Assembly (NCBI GenBank): GCA_030633365.1
Contig: DAOVSY010000220.1
Location: 1-5,400 of the forward strand
DNA from: Spirochaetaceae bacterium
GTDB lineage: Bacteria > Spirochaetota > Spirochaetia > B11-G9
Reading direction: 5' to 3'
DNA: 5,400 nucleotides
Both the position numbers and the translations under genes were made by a program. Positions 1-5,400 of the stretch are shown one piece after another (positions within the stretch are counted from its first letter, which is position 1; the number at the start of each line of letters is the position of its first letter). Below the pieces are notes generated by a model. That model was not told the origin of the DNA and made no database searches. It saw nothing but the letters and a program-made list of their open reading frames with translations.

Positions 1-27
1 ATATTCTAAAAGCCGGACATTTGGATA

Positions 28-33
28 TATAAT
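28..33 (+). promoter_or_regulatory. Candidate -10 box for the rhamnose operon
   Basis: TATAAT here is a perfect sigma-70 -10 hexamer. The best -35 match at 17-18 bp spacing (positions 4-10) agrees at only about three of six positions, and there is no extended TGn element. If used, transcription would begin near base 40 and leave a leader of roughly 47 bases before the GTG of rfbA. In AT-rich DNA such hexamers arise by chance, and rfbA could instead be read through from an upstream gene outside the window. Confidence 0.35.
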
Positions 34-60
34 GGAGGGGGAGAAAATAAGACTATTGGG

Positions 61-74
61 CTAAAAGCTTTTAG
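61..74. repeat. 14-bp perfect palindrome in the rfbA leader
   Basis: CTAAAAGCTTTTAG is a perfect palindrome that abuts the Shine-Dalgarno sequence of rfbA. As RNA it can fold into only a short stem of five pairs with an AGCT loop. Its right half, GCTTTTAG, is also complementary to CTAAAAGC at 6-13, allowing an alternative eight-pair stem. It could be an operator-like site, a weak leader hairpin, or chance; the sequence alone does not decide. Confidence 0.4.
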
Positions 75-79
75 GGAGG
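74..79 (+). promoter_or_regulatory. Strong ribosome binding site of rfbA (supports GTG start)
   Basis: GGGAGG, within the purine run AGGGAGGAGGG at 73-83, lies seven bases before the GTG at 87. This spacing and strength support GTG as the true start. The protein then begins [16 protein letters not shown], which is exactly where this family normally begins. Confidence 0.8.
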
Positions 80-86
80 AGGGATA

Positions 87-956
87 GTGAAAGGAATAAT
101 ACTTGCAGGAGGGTCTGGGACACGGCTGTATCCGGTAACAAAGGTTATGTGTAAACAACTGCTGCCGATTTATGATAAACCCATGATCTATTACCCGCTG
201 TCAACTTTGATGCTGGCAGGGATACAGGAAATCCTGATAATCTCCACACCGGAAGATCTACCCCGGTTTAAAGATCTTTTTGGTGATGGGAGCAATCTTG
301 GATTATCTATTTCTTATAAGGTTCAAAATGAACCAAATGGTCTGGCAGAGGCTTTTATAATAGGTGCAGATTTTATTGGGAAAGATCCTGTGGCTCTGGT
401 TCTTGGTGATAATATTTTTTATGGACACGATCTGTCTGTTATGCTTAAGAAGGCCGCTCTGCAAAAATCCGGAGCTACAGTATTCGGTTACTATGTAAAA
501 GACCCGGAACGCTATGGTGTAGTAGAATTCGATGATAAAGGGAAAGCCGTTTCAATCGAAGAAAAACCATCAAACCCAAAGTCAAATTATGCAGTTGTGG
601 GACTCTATTTTTATGACAATAGTGTTGTGGACGTTGCTGCTAATCTAAAACCATCCCCCAGGGGGGAACTGGAAATAACAGATGTTAACAGGATTTACCT
701 TGAAAAAGGCGATCTAAAAGTAGAACTTATGGGAAGAGGATATGCCTGGCTTGATACAGGAACACATCAATCATTAATAGATGCAACATTGTACATAAAA
801 ACTATTGAAGACCGGCAGGGTCTTAAAATCTCATGTATAGAGGAAATTGCCTACTACATGGGTTTTATAAATGAAAATCAACTTAGGAAACTGGCAGAAC
901 CTCTAATGAAATCCGGTTATGGGCAATATCTGCTGGATCTGATTAGGGAAGGCTGA
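87..956 (+). CDS. rfbA: Glucose-1-phosphate thymidylyltransferase (RfbA/RmlA)
   Basis: Catalyses dTTP + glucose-1-phosphate to dTDP-glucose + pyrophosphate, the first and normally feedback-regulated step of dTDP-L-rhamnose synthesis in the cytoplasm. The 289-residue length is usual for the family. The N-terminal nucleotide-binding signature GGSGTRLYP spans residues 8-16, followed by [17 protein letters not shown] at 23-39. [11 protein letters not shown] (106-116) carries metal-binding Asp108. RYGVVEF (142-148), EEKP (158-161) and [11 protein letters not shown] (216-226, second metal Asp223) line the sugar-phosphate site. Residues 21-22 are Met-Cys in a stretch that often reads V-S, a mild variation. 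The start codon is GTG with a strong Shine-Dalgarno sequence. It is the first gene of a four-gene operon, 28 bases before rfbC. Identification is by family motifs and is firm. Confidence 0.97.
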   Translation: MKGIILAGGSGTRLYPVTKVMCKQLLPIYDKPMIYYPLSTLMLAGIQEILIISTPEDLPRFKDLFGDGSNLGLSISYKVQNEPNGLAEAFIIGADFIGKDPVALVLGDNIFYGHDLSVMLKKAALQKSGATVFGYYVKDPERYGVVEFDDKGKAVSIEEKPSNPKSNYAVVGLYFYDNSVVDVAANLKPSPRGELEITDVNRIYLEKGDLKVELMGRGYAWLDTGTHQSLIDATLYIKTIEDRQGLKISCIEEIAYYMGFINENQLRKLAEPLMKSGYGQYLLDLIREG

Positions 957-961
957 AGGCT
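948..961 (+). repeat. Tandem GAAGGCT x2 at the end of rfbA
   Basis: GAAGGCT occurs twice in a row, spanning the last codons and stop (Glu-Gly-TGA) of rfbA. The same 14 bases recur at 3462-3475 just after rfbB, where they form the left arm of the terminator. The following bases, AGGCTATAGCCT at 957-968, make a 12-bp palindrome but only a four-pair RNA stem, too weak for a terminator by itself. Confidence 0.6.
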
Positions 962-973
962 ATAGCCTATAAT

Positions 974-979
974 AAGGAG
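974..979 (+). promoter_or_regulatory. Ribosome binding site of rfbC
   Basis: AAGGAG lies five bases before the ATG at 985. It gives rfbC its own translation initiation site, unlike the overlapped downstream genes. Confidence 0.75.
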
Positions 980-984
980 TAAAA

Positions 985-1530
985 ATGCCTTTTAAATTTA
1001 TAGAACTTGAAATTCCAGGTTTAATACTTATTGAACCAAAGATTTTTTCTGATAACCGTGGATTTTTTATGGAAACCTATAAGGAATCTGAGTTTAAAGA
1101 AAATGGAATTACGGAGAAATTTGTACAGGACAATCTTTCAAAATCATCCAGGGGTGTAATCAGGGGACTTCATTTTCAGATTGAACCTATGGCACAGGGG
1201 AAACTGATACAGGTTGTTCACGGGAAAGTATGGGATGTTGCAGTAGACTTAAGGAATAATTCTCCTAGCTATCTAAAATGGATTGGACTGGAACTTGATA
1301 GTGTTACAAAAAAAATGTTTTATATTCCTCCTGGATTTGCACATGGGTTTACTGCACTAAGTGACAAAGTTATATTTCAGTATAAGTGCACAAATGAATA
1401 CGATATGATATCCGAAAGAGGAATCCGCTGGGATGACAAGGATATAACAATCGACTGGCCTGTAGAAAACCCTATAGTCTCTGACAGAGACAGGGAACTT
1501 CCCTTTTTAAAAGAGATTTCTCTATCATGA
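985..1530 (+). CDS. rfbC: dTDP-4-dehydrorhamnose 3,5-epimerase (RfbC/RmlC)
   Basis: Epimerises C3 and C5 of dTDP-4-keto-6-deoxy-glucose to dTDP-4-keto-L-rhamnose, the third step of the pathway, as a cupin-fold dimer in the cytoplasm. The 181 residues match the full family length. Visible signatures are DNRGFFMETY (23-32), VQDNLSKSSRGVIRGLHFQ (47-65) with catalytic base His63, QGKLIQVVHGKVWDVAVDLR (71-90) with Lys73, PPGFAHGF (115-122), and YKCTNEY (133-139), where Tyr133 is the likely general acid. The SDRD at 166-169 supplies the Asp partner of His63. No key residue is missing. A run of eight A's at 1308-1315 lies inside the gene but the frame is intact. Its TGA stop overlaps the ATG of rfbD by four bases, suggesting coupled translation. 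Confidence 0.97.
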   Translation: MPFKFIELEIPGLILIEPKIFSDNRGFFMETYKESEFKENGITEKFVQDNLSKSSRGVIRGLHFQIEPMAQGKLIQVVHGKVWDVAVDLRNNSPSYLKWIGLELDSVTKKMFYIPPGFAHGFTALSDKVIFQYKCTNEYDMISERGIRWDDKDITIDWPVENPIVSDRDRELPFLKEISLS

Positions 1531-2393
1531 TCTGGCTTATCGGAAATAAGGGAATGCTCGGTTCTGAAGTTGAAAGCATTCTAAAACTAAAAAGCCTCGG
1601 GTATTTTACTACAGACATGGATTGCGATATAAGCAGCCCTGAAGCTCTGAAAAGTGCAGCTTCGGATAAAAAGATAGACTGGATAATAAACTGTTCAGCC
1701 TATACAGCTGTTGATGCAGCAGAAGATAACTCTGTAACTGCTTTTAAGGTAAATGCAGAGGGAGCAGGAAATATAGCAGATATTGCAAAAAACAAGGGTG
1801 CTGTCCTAATCCATATTTCCACCGATTACGTGTTTAACGGTTCCAAACAGGGTCCATATACAGAAAGTGACATACCGGACCCTCAGGGTGTTTACGGCAG
1901 AAGTAAGGCCGTCGGGGAGCATTTGATAACAGAAAAAATTAAAAAATTCTTTATTATCAGAACAGCCTGGCTCTATGGAAAAAACGGAAGCAATTTTGTT
2001 CAGACTATGCTGAGACTACTTAAAGAGAAGGATAATATAAGTGTTGTTAATGATCAGTTTGGAAGCCCCACATATGCCCCGGACCTGGCAGAACTTGTAG
2101 TGCATATTATTACCTGTAGAAGTAAAAAGTACGGTATATTTCATTACAGTAATGAAGGAGAACTTTCCTGGTTTGATTTTGCCGGAGAAATTTTTAACAT
2201 AGGTAAAACTATTGGGATATTAAATAAATCATGCAGGATAGATGCTGTAAGCACCAGTAAGTTTCCCACAAAAGCAAAAAGACCTGTTAATTCGGTTCTG
2301 AGCAAAGAAAAAATTAAACAGGAATTGAGCATTACTGTCCCGGACTGGAAAGATTCTCTTAAAAAATATTTATTGAAGGAAAAAATACAATGA
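1527..2393 (+). CDS. rfbD: dTDP-4-dehydrorhamnose reductase (RfbD/RmlD)
   Basis: NAD(P)H-dependent reduction of dTDP-4-keto-L-rhamnose to dTDP-L-rhamnose, the last step of the pathway. It is an extended short-chain dehydrogenase/reductase of 288 residues, a normal length. The Rossmann dinucleotide motif is GNKGMLG (6-12), a variant of the common GxxGQLG. NCSAYTAVDAAE spans 55-66 and STDYVFNG 98-105. The catalytic set is Thr99, Tyr123 and Lys127, the latter two in VYGRSK (122-127), followed by RTAWLYG (145-151). QFGSPTYAPDLAELV further on is the usual substrate-domain stretch. Start and stop overlap the neighbours through ATGA on both sides. The nearest Shine-Dalgarno-like sequence is a weak AAGAGA at 1511-1516, so translation probably depends on ribosomes finishing rfbC. 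Confidence 0.96.
   Translation: MIWLIGNKGMLGSEVESILKLKSLGYFTTDMDCDISSPEALKSAASDKKIDWIINCSAYTAVDAAEDNSVTAFKVNAEGAGNIADIAKNKGAVLIHISTDYVFNGSKQGPYTESDIPDPQGVYGRSKAVGEHLITEKIKKFFIIRTAWLYGKNGSNFVQTMLRLLKEKDNISVVNDQFGSPTYAPDLAELVVHIITCRSKKYGIFHYSNEGELSWFDFAGEIFNIGKTIGILNKSCRIDAVSTSKFPTKAKRPVNSVLSKEKIKQELSITVPDWKDSLKKYLLKEKIQ
2375..2380 (+). promoter_or_regulatory. Ribosome binding site of rfbB inside rfbD
   Basis: GAAGGA lies nine bases before the ATG at 2390. Together with the ATGA overlap it supports this start. The protein then reaches its Rossmann glycines after ten residues, as expected. Confidence 0.65.
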
Positions 2394-3460
2394 GAAAAAT
2401 AACAAATATTCTTGTTACCGGCGGTGCTGGTTTTATAGGATCAAATTTTATACATTCTATATTTAAGAACAGTGGGTTTACCGGTAAAATAATAAACTTT
2501 GACAAGCTGACTTATGCAGGAAATTTAGAGAATTTAACAGAGATAGATAATCTTTATGGTGGAGAAAGATATTTCTTTGTAAGAGGTGATATTTGTAACT
2601 CAGGTGAAGTTGAAAATGTTTTTACTAAATATGAAATTGATACTGTAATTCATTTTGCAGCAGAATCTCATGTAGACAGGTCTATAAGCGGCCCGGGAGA
2701 ATTTATAAACACTAATATTACAGGAACCTATACACTACTTGAAGCTGCTAGAAACTACTGGATAAACAGAGATGATGTTTTATTTCATCATGTAAGCACA
2801 GACGAGGTTTTTGGTTCTTTGGGAGAAACCGGTTTTTTTGATGAGGAAACTTCCTACGATCCACGAAGTCCATATTCTGCTTCCAAAGCTTCATCAGACC
2901 ATCTGGTACGTTCATATTTCCATACTTTCGGGCTTCCTGTAACCATTTCCAACTGTTCAAACAACTATGGACCGTATCAGTTTCCGGAAAAACTTATTCC
3001 ATTAATAATTCAGAATATTATAGATGAAAAACCTCTGCCCATTTATGGAGACGGTAAATATATAAGAGACTGGCTGTATGTGGATGATCACAACAGTGCT
3101 ATTGTTAATATATTAAACAATGGCAGAACCGGAGAGACATACTGTATTGGTGGTGAAAATGAGTGGGAAAATATAAAACTTGTAGATGTTTTATGTGAAA
3201 AACTGGCAGAAAGATTTGAAAAGGAAAAGGATTACTATAAAAAATTCATAACATACGTAAAAGACAGACCAGGCCACGACAGGCGCTATGCCATTAACTG
3301 TAATAAATTAAAATCTGAACTTACCTGGAAACAGAGTGTAAATTTTTCGAAAGGACTGGATTTAACCCTGGATTGGTATTTAGATAATAAAAAATGGACA
3401 GATAATGTTAAAAGTGGTGATTATAAGGATTGGATAGAGAAGAATTATACAGAAAGATAA
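2390..3460 (+). CDS. rfbB: dTDP-glucose 4,6-dehydratase (RfbB/RmlB)
   Basis: Converts dTDP-glucose to dTDP-4-keto-6-deoxy-glucose using tightly bound NAD+, the second step of the pathway. It is an extended SDR enzyme of 356 residues, a normal length. The NAD-binding motif is TGGAGFIGSNF (10-20). FDKLTYAGNLENL (37-49) is the family hallmark, and FAAESHVDRSI (89-99) follows. STDEVFG (136-142) contains the Thr137-Asp138-Glu139 catalytic group, and PYSASKASSDH (161-171) contains Tyr162 and Lys166. NCSNNYGPYQFPEKLIPL and DWLYVDDH mark the substrate-binding C-terminal half. It is last in the operon, although its product acts second, and is followed within three bases by a terminator stem. Identification is firm; a different 4,6-dehydratase is unlikely because all partner genes are present. 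Confidence 0.97.
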   Translation: MRKITNILVTGGAGFIGSNFIHSIFKNSGFTGKIINFDKLTYAGNLENLTEIDNLYGGERYFFVRGDICNSGEVENVFTKYEIDTVIHFAAESHVDRSISGPGEFINTNITGTYTLLEAARNYWINRDDVLFHHVSTDEVFGSLGETGFFDEETSYDPRSPYSASKASSDHLVRSYFHTFGLPVTISNCSNNYGPYQFPEKLIPLIIQNIIDEKPLPIYGDGKYIRDWLYVDDHNSAIVNILNNGRTGETYCIGGENEWENIKLVDVLCEKLAERFEKEKDYYKKFITYVKDRPGHDRRYAINCNKLKSELTWKQSVNFSKGLDLTLDWYLDNKKWTDNVKSGDYKDWIEKNYTER

Positions 3461-3462
3461 AG

Positions 3463-3503
3463 AAGGCTGAAGGCTTTTAGACTAAACCCCTTCAGCCTTT
3501 CTT
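3463..3503. terminator. Bidirectional intrinsic terminator between rfbB and the lipoprotein gene
   Basis: AAGGCTGAAGG at 3463-3473 pairs perfectly with CCTTCAGCCTT at 3489-3499, an 11-pair stem. Inside the loop TTTA (3476-3479) can also pair with TAAA (3483-3486). On the + strand the stem runs into TTTCTT. On the - strand it runs into TTCTTTATCTTT, which overlaps the end of rfbB. It sits in the 46-base gap between two convergent genes, so it most likely stops both transcripts. Confidence 0.88.
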
Positions 3504-3506
3504 ATA

Positions 3507-4490
3507 TCAAAGTAAATGCCAGTCCACAAACCAGCCGGTTCCGGGGCTTGCAGTGTCATCCATAGATGTGTGAAGATCCGATTCAACACCGGCTGCAACT
3601 GCACTTACTGCAAATTCATAGATTCCGAAAGATAAATTATCCTGAGTAATTGTAAATGCGGGTTCTATGTCCGGTACTACTTCAGAAAGAAGGCTCCAGG
3701 GTTCATCACCACGGCTGCGAAAATACATTCTGTATAAATCAGGTACTCCACTCTGGGGATCCGGATCCCAGACAATAGAAAAGGTATCTTCCGTTATTTC
3801 CAGACGTTCCCCAACCTTATTTAAATCTTCAAACAAGGCAGTAATTTCAATGGTAATCCCGTTCAGGACTCTTACTGTCCAGGCACTTCCCATAACCAGA
3901 TCTCCGGAATCAAATAATTGTACTGTTACATAATAGTTTCCCGTTTGAAGTCCCGTAACTGTACATGTGCCAAGACCAGGGTTACTTATAATAAAAGACT
4001 GGTTTGTATTAGTTCCATCAATGTCAATAAAAGAGACAACAGCCGAAGGGGAAACTGTTTGCTCAGTATTCCATTCCAGTGATAAAAAAACACTTCCGAT
4101 TCCTTCCAGGGGATGCAGTTCTATATTTACCTGTGTTTCTACATAGGGAGTTACATTCAGTATAGATTCTCCTGTAAGAATAACAGTACTATTCTCATCC
4201 AGACCATCAACCTGGACAATCCATTCTCCTGCATTTAATCCCTCAATAGTAGTTGAAGAATTACTAAGCTCCATGGAAAAAAAATCATTATCCGGACCGG
4301 TTCCACTAAAAACATAACTTACCGGTTCCAGGCTTACAATACCTATAGATTTATCCGGGTCGATATCAAAAGATAATGAACCCTGTTTATCGGAGAAAGA
4401 ATCCAGCTGCCACCTGCAGGAAACAATACTCATAAAAACAAGTAAATAATAAAAAAGTAACGATATATTAATAGCTGACTTATTATGCAT
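3507..4490 (-). CDS. Predicted lipoprotein with two beta-sandwich-like repeats and a FN3-like C-terminus
   Basis: I do not recognise a named family. The 327-residue protein starts with a short charged N-terminus, a hydrophobic stretch (about 7-23) and Ile-Val-Ser-Cys at 22-25. This fits a relaxed lipobox with Cys25 as the lipidated residue, so a membrane-anchored, periplasmic or surface location is inferred. Residues 37-127 and 132-221 look like two diverged copies of one domain. Each opens with G-S-(L/V), contains GLNAGEWIVQV (84-94) or GLQTGNYYVTV (180-190), and ends in alternating beta strands. Residues about 229-327 (SIVWDPDP, LYRMYFRSRG, GIYEFAVSAVAAGVESD, then a Trp-rich end) resemble a fibronectin type III fold. 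ATG at 4490 is preferred over the longer frame opening at 4541 because AGGGAG lies seven bases before it and the signal peptide then begins normally. The role is unknown; envelope adhesion or carbohydrate contact are guesses. Confidence 0.75.
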   Translation of the reverse strand: MHNKSAINISLLFYYLLVFMSIVSCRWQLDSFSDKQGSLSFDIDPDKSIGIVSLEPVSYVFSGTGPDNDFFSMELSNSSTTIEGLNAGEWIVQVDGLDENSTVILTGESILNVTPYVETQVNIELHPLEGIGSVFLSLEWNTEQTVSPSAVVSFIDIDGTNTNQSFIISNPGLGTCTVTGLQTGNYYVTVQLFDSGDLVMGSAWTVRVLNGITIEITALFEDLNKVGERLEITEDTFSIVWDPDPQSGVPDLYRMYFRSRGDEPWSLLSEVVPDIEPAFTITQDNLSFGIYEFAVSAVAAGVESDLHTSMDDTASPGTGWFVDWHLL

Positions 4491-4497
4491 AACCATT

Positions 4498-4503
4498 CTC
4501 CCT
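4498..4503 (-). promoter_or_regulatory. Ribosome binding site that decides the lipoprotein start
   Basis: On the - strand AGGGAG stands seven bases before the ATG at 4490. It is only one base from another in-frame ATG at 4496, and it lies downstream of the ATG at 4541. This spacing selects the start at 4490. Confidence 0.7.
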
Positions 4504-4707
4504 GAAATTGAATACTCAGGTAAAAGCAATAGCCATGCCAAAAACGGTATCGTACAGAAAATAAATCTAATTATTTACTCTAAAACGATTTATAAATATT
4601 TTTTTAATAACAAAGATAAACTTAAAAAGAAGAAAAAAACACGAGATACAGTTTTAGCAGTTCAGTTTCAAAGATGTAATCAGTATTTAATATTAAAACC
4701 CGGGGAA
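4504..4707. other. AT-rich intergenic region upstream of the lipoprotein gene
   Basis: About 200 bases separate the end of the HD-GYP gene from the lipoprotein gene. The stretch is strongly AT-rich, with runs of seven T's (minus strand, near 4633-4639) and of A/T near 4600-4610. A 12-bp AT-only palindrome, TTTAATATTAAA, lies at 4686-4697. It probably contains the lipoprotein promoter, but several weak -10-like sequences compete and none has a convincing -35. I found no GC-rich hairpin followed by T's that would be a clear terminator for the HD-GYP gene, and no tRNA or other RNA gene. Confidence 0.5.
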
Positions 4708-5400
4708 TTAATAATATTTATCAGGGAAATCTATATCTTTAGCAAGATCTTTAAATATTAAGACAATTTCAGGATCAAAAGAAATTCCCGATTGATCCAC
4801 AATGTAAGACACAGCCTCTTTGCTGTCCATTTTTTTCCTTTGAGGACGGTCGGTAATAAGGGCATCAAAGACATCTGCCAAAGCAATAACTCTTCCAGCT
4901 ATAGGAATTTGTGTTCCTTCAAGTTGTTCCGGATAACCACTGCCGTCAAAACGCTCATGATGAGAAAGTATAGAAGTAAGAACCTGTTGAAGATGTGGAA
5001 TCAATTCAATCATTCGTTTACCATCTGCAGGATGCTGTTTAATAATGTCATATTCGGAATTATCAAGGGGACGTGCTTCGTTAATAATTGTATCACTGAT
5101 TCCAATCATACCTATATCATGGAGCAATCCACCTAACTCCAGGCTGCTGATATCTTCTTCCGGCAGCCCCAGCCCGATACCAATGGCTACTGCCAATTGG
5201 GAGACCCGCTCGGAATGCCCCTTAAGAAAAGGGTTCCGTTCCTCCAGAGATTGAACAACTGCCCGGACTGTATTAAGGGAAACTTCAGCTAATTCACGAT
5301 TCTTTCTTTTTAACTGCCAAACCAGCAGTGCTCCTGTTTGACGAAGGCGAGCACTTAATTCCTTCATTATTTCATAGGCAATCTGCGGGACAACTCCTAA
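4708..5400 (-). CDS. HD-GYP domain protein (c-di-GMP phosphodiesterase type), 5' end outside the window
   Basis: The frame is open to the window edge, so only the last 230 residues are seen. An in-frame Met exists at 5367, but the reading frame continues upstream of it with protein-like sequence (LGVVPQIAYEI) and that Met is probably internal. Counting from it, the HD-GYP core shows GHSERV (His51), LLHDIG (His83-Asp84), KQHP (His112), HHERFDGSGYP (136-146, the GYP signature) and ALADVFDAL (162-170). Such domains usually hydrolyse cyclic di-GMP at a two- or three-metal centre in the cytoplasm. The residue after HDIG is Met87 where Lys is usual. Before the core, PQIAYEIMKELSARLRQTGALL resembles the final helix of a cAMP-receptor-like cyclic-nucleotide-binding domain, followed by a helical linker rich in Lys/Arg/Glu. 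The full domain layout and ligand cannot be told from this fragment. Confidence 0.9.
   Translation of the reverse strand, partial: LGVVPQIAYEIMKELSARLRQTGALLVWQLKRKNRELAEVSLNTVRAVVQSLEERNPFLKGHSERVSQLAVAIGIGLGLPEEDISSLELGGLLHDIGMIGISDTIINEARPLDNSEYDIIKQHPADGKRMIELIPHLQQVLTSILSHHERFDGSGYPEQLEGTQIPIAGRVIALADVFDALITDRPQRKKMDSKEAVSYIVDQSGISFDPEIVLIFKDLAKDIDFPDKYY

Noticed and set aside
2..64. Open frame from the window edge ending in TAA at 62-64, as the tail of an upstream gene
   Set aside because: Only 20 codons are visible. A competing frame ending at 30-32 is equally possible, and neither tail is recognisable.
968..973. TATAAT between rfbA and rfbC as an internal promoter
   Set aside because: There is no -35-like sequence at a workable distance, and a start from it would leave almost no leader before rfbC.
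1308..1315. Run of eight A's in rfbC as a programmed slippage site
   Set aside because: The frame is intact through a conserved region (Thr-Lys-Lys-Met). Such A runs are common in AT-rich genes, and no stimulatory structure is evident.
2144..2332. Minus-strand open frame of 62 codons inside rfbD
   Set aside because: It is antisense to conserved RfbD sequence, has no recognisable protein features and is explained as a shadow of the real frame.
2748..2960. Minus-strand open frame of 70 codons inside rfbB
   Set aside because: It is antisense to the conserved catalytic region of RfbB, and its composition is unlike a normal protein.
3667..3933. Plus-strand open frame of 88 codons opposite the lipoprotein gene
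   Set aside because: The minus frame has a ribosome site, signal peptide and internal repeats; this one has none.
4491..4541. Longer N-terminus of the lipoprotein starting at 4541
   Set aside because: It would place extra residues before the signal peptide, and the Shine-Dalgarno sequence lies inside it, pointing to the start at 4490.
4686..4697. AT-only palindrome TTTAATATTAAA as a terminator for the HD-GYP gene
   Set aside because: The stem has no G-C pairs and no following T run, so it is too weak for an intrinsic terminator.
4792..5254. Two plus-strand open frames opposite the HD-GYP gene
   Set aside because: They lie antisense to the HD-GYP core motifs and show no domain of their own.

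Overview
The window looks like chromosomal DNA from an AT-rich, Gram-negative-type bacterium. A free-living or marine/anaerobic spirochaete is my best guess, from the relaxed lipobox protein, the HD-GYP signalling protein and the flavour of the Rml proteins. This is an impression from the sequence, not a phylogenetic result.

Left part (about 87-3460, + strand): a complete dTDP-L-rhamnose operon in the order rfbA (rmlA), rfbC (rmlC), rfbD (rmlD), rfbB (rmlB). RfbA makes dTDP-glucose from glucose-1-phosphate and dTTP. RfbB dehydrates it to the 4-keto-6-deoxy sugar. RfbC epimerises C3 and C5, and RfbD reduces the 4-keto group to give dTDP-L-rhamnose for surface polysaccharide. rfbA starts with GTG behind a strong Shine-Dalgarno sequence. 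The last three genes are tightly packed: rfbC-rfbD and rfbD-rfbB both overlap by four bases (ATGA). The operon ends in a hairpin terminator at 3463-3499 that also serves the convergent gene on the other strand. The 86 bases before rfbA hold a TATAAT box and a 14-bp palindrome next to the ribosome binding site.

Right part (3507-5400, - strand): two genes read leftwards. One encodes a predicted lipoprotein of 327 residues with two tandem beta-sandwich-like repeats and a C-terminal fibronectin-III-like domain; I do not recognise a named family. The other is an HD-GYP phosphodiesterase-type gene whose 5' end lies beyond the window. The visible start of that protein resembles the C-terminal helix of a cyclic-nucleotide-binding domain. 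The 217 bases between these two genes are very AT-rich and show no convincing RNA gene.

The rhamnose operon is ordinary core-accessory metabolism, and I see no strong case for a new multi-gene system. The most worthwhile second looks are the duplicated-domain lipoprotein, the HD-GYP protein with Met in place of the usual Lys after HDIG, and a short tandem repeat (GAAGGCT twice) found at the 3' ends of both rfbA and rfbB.
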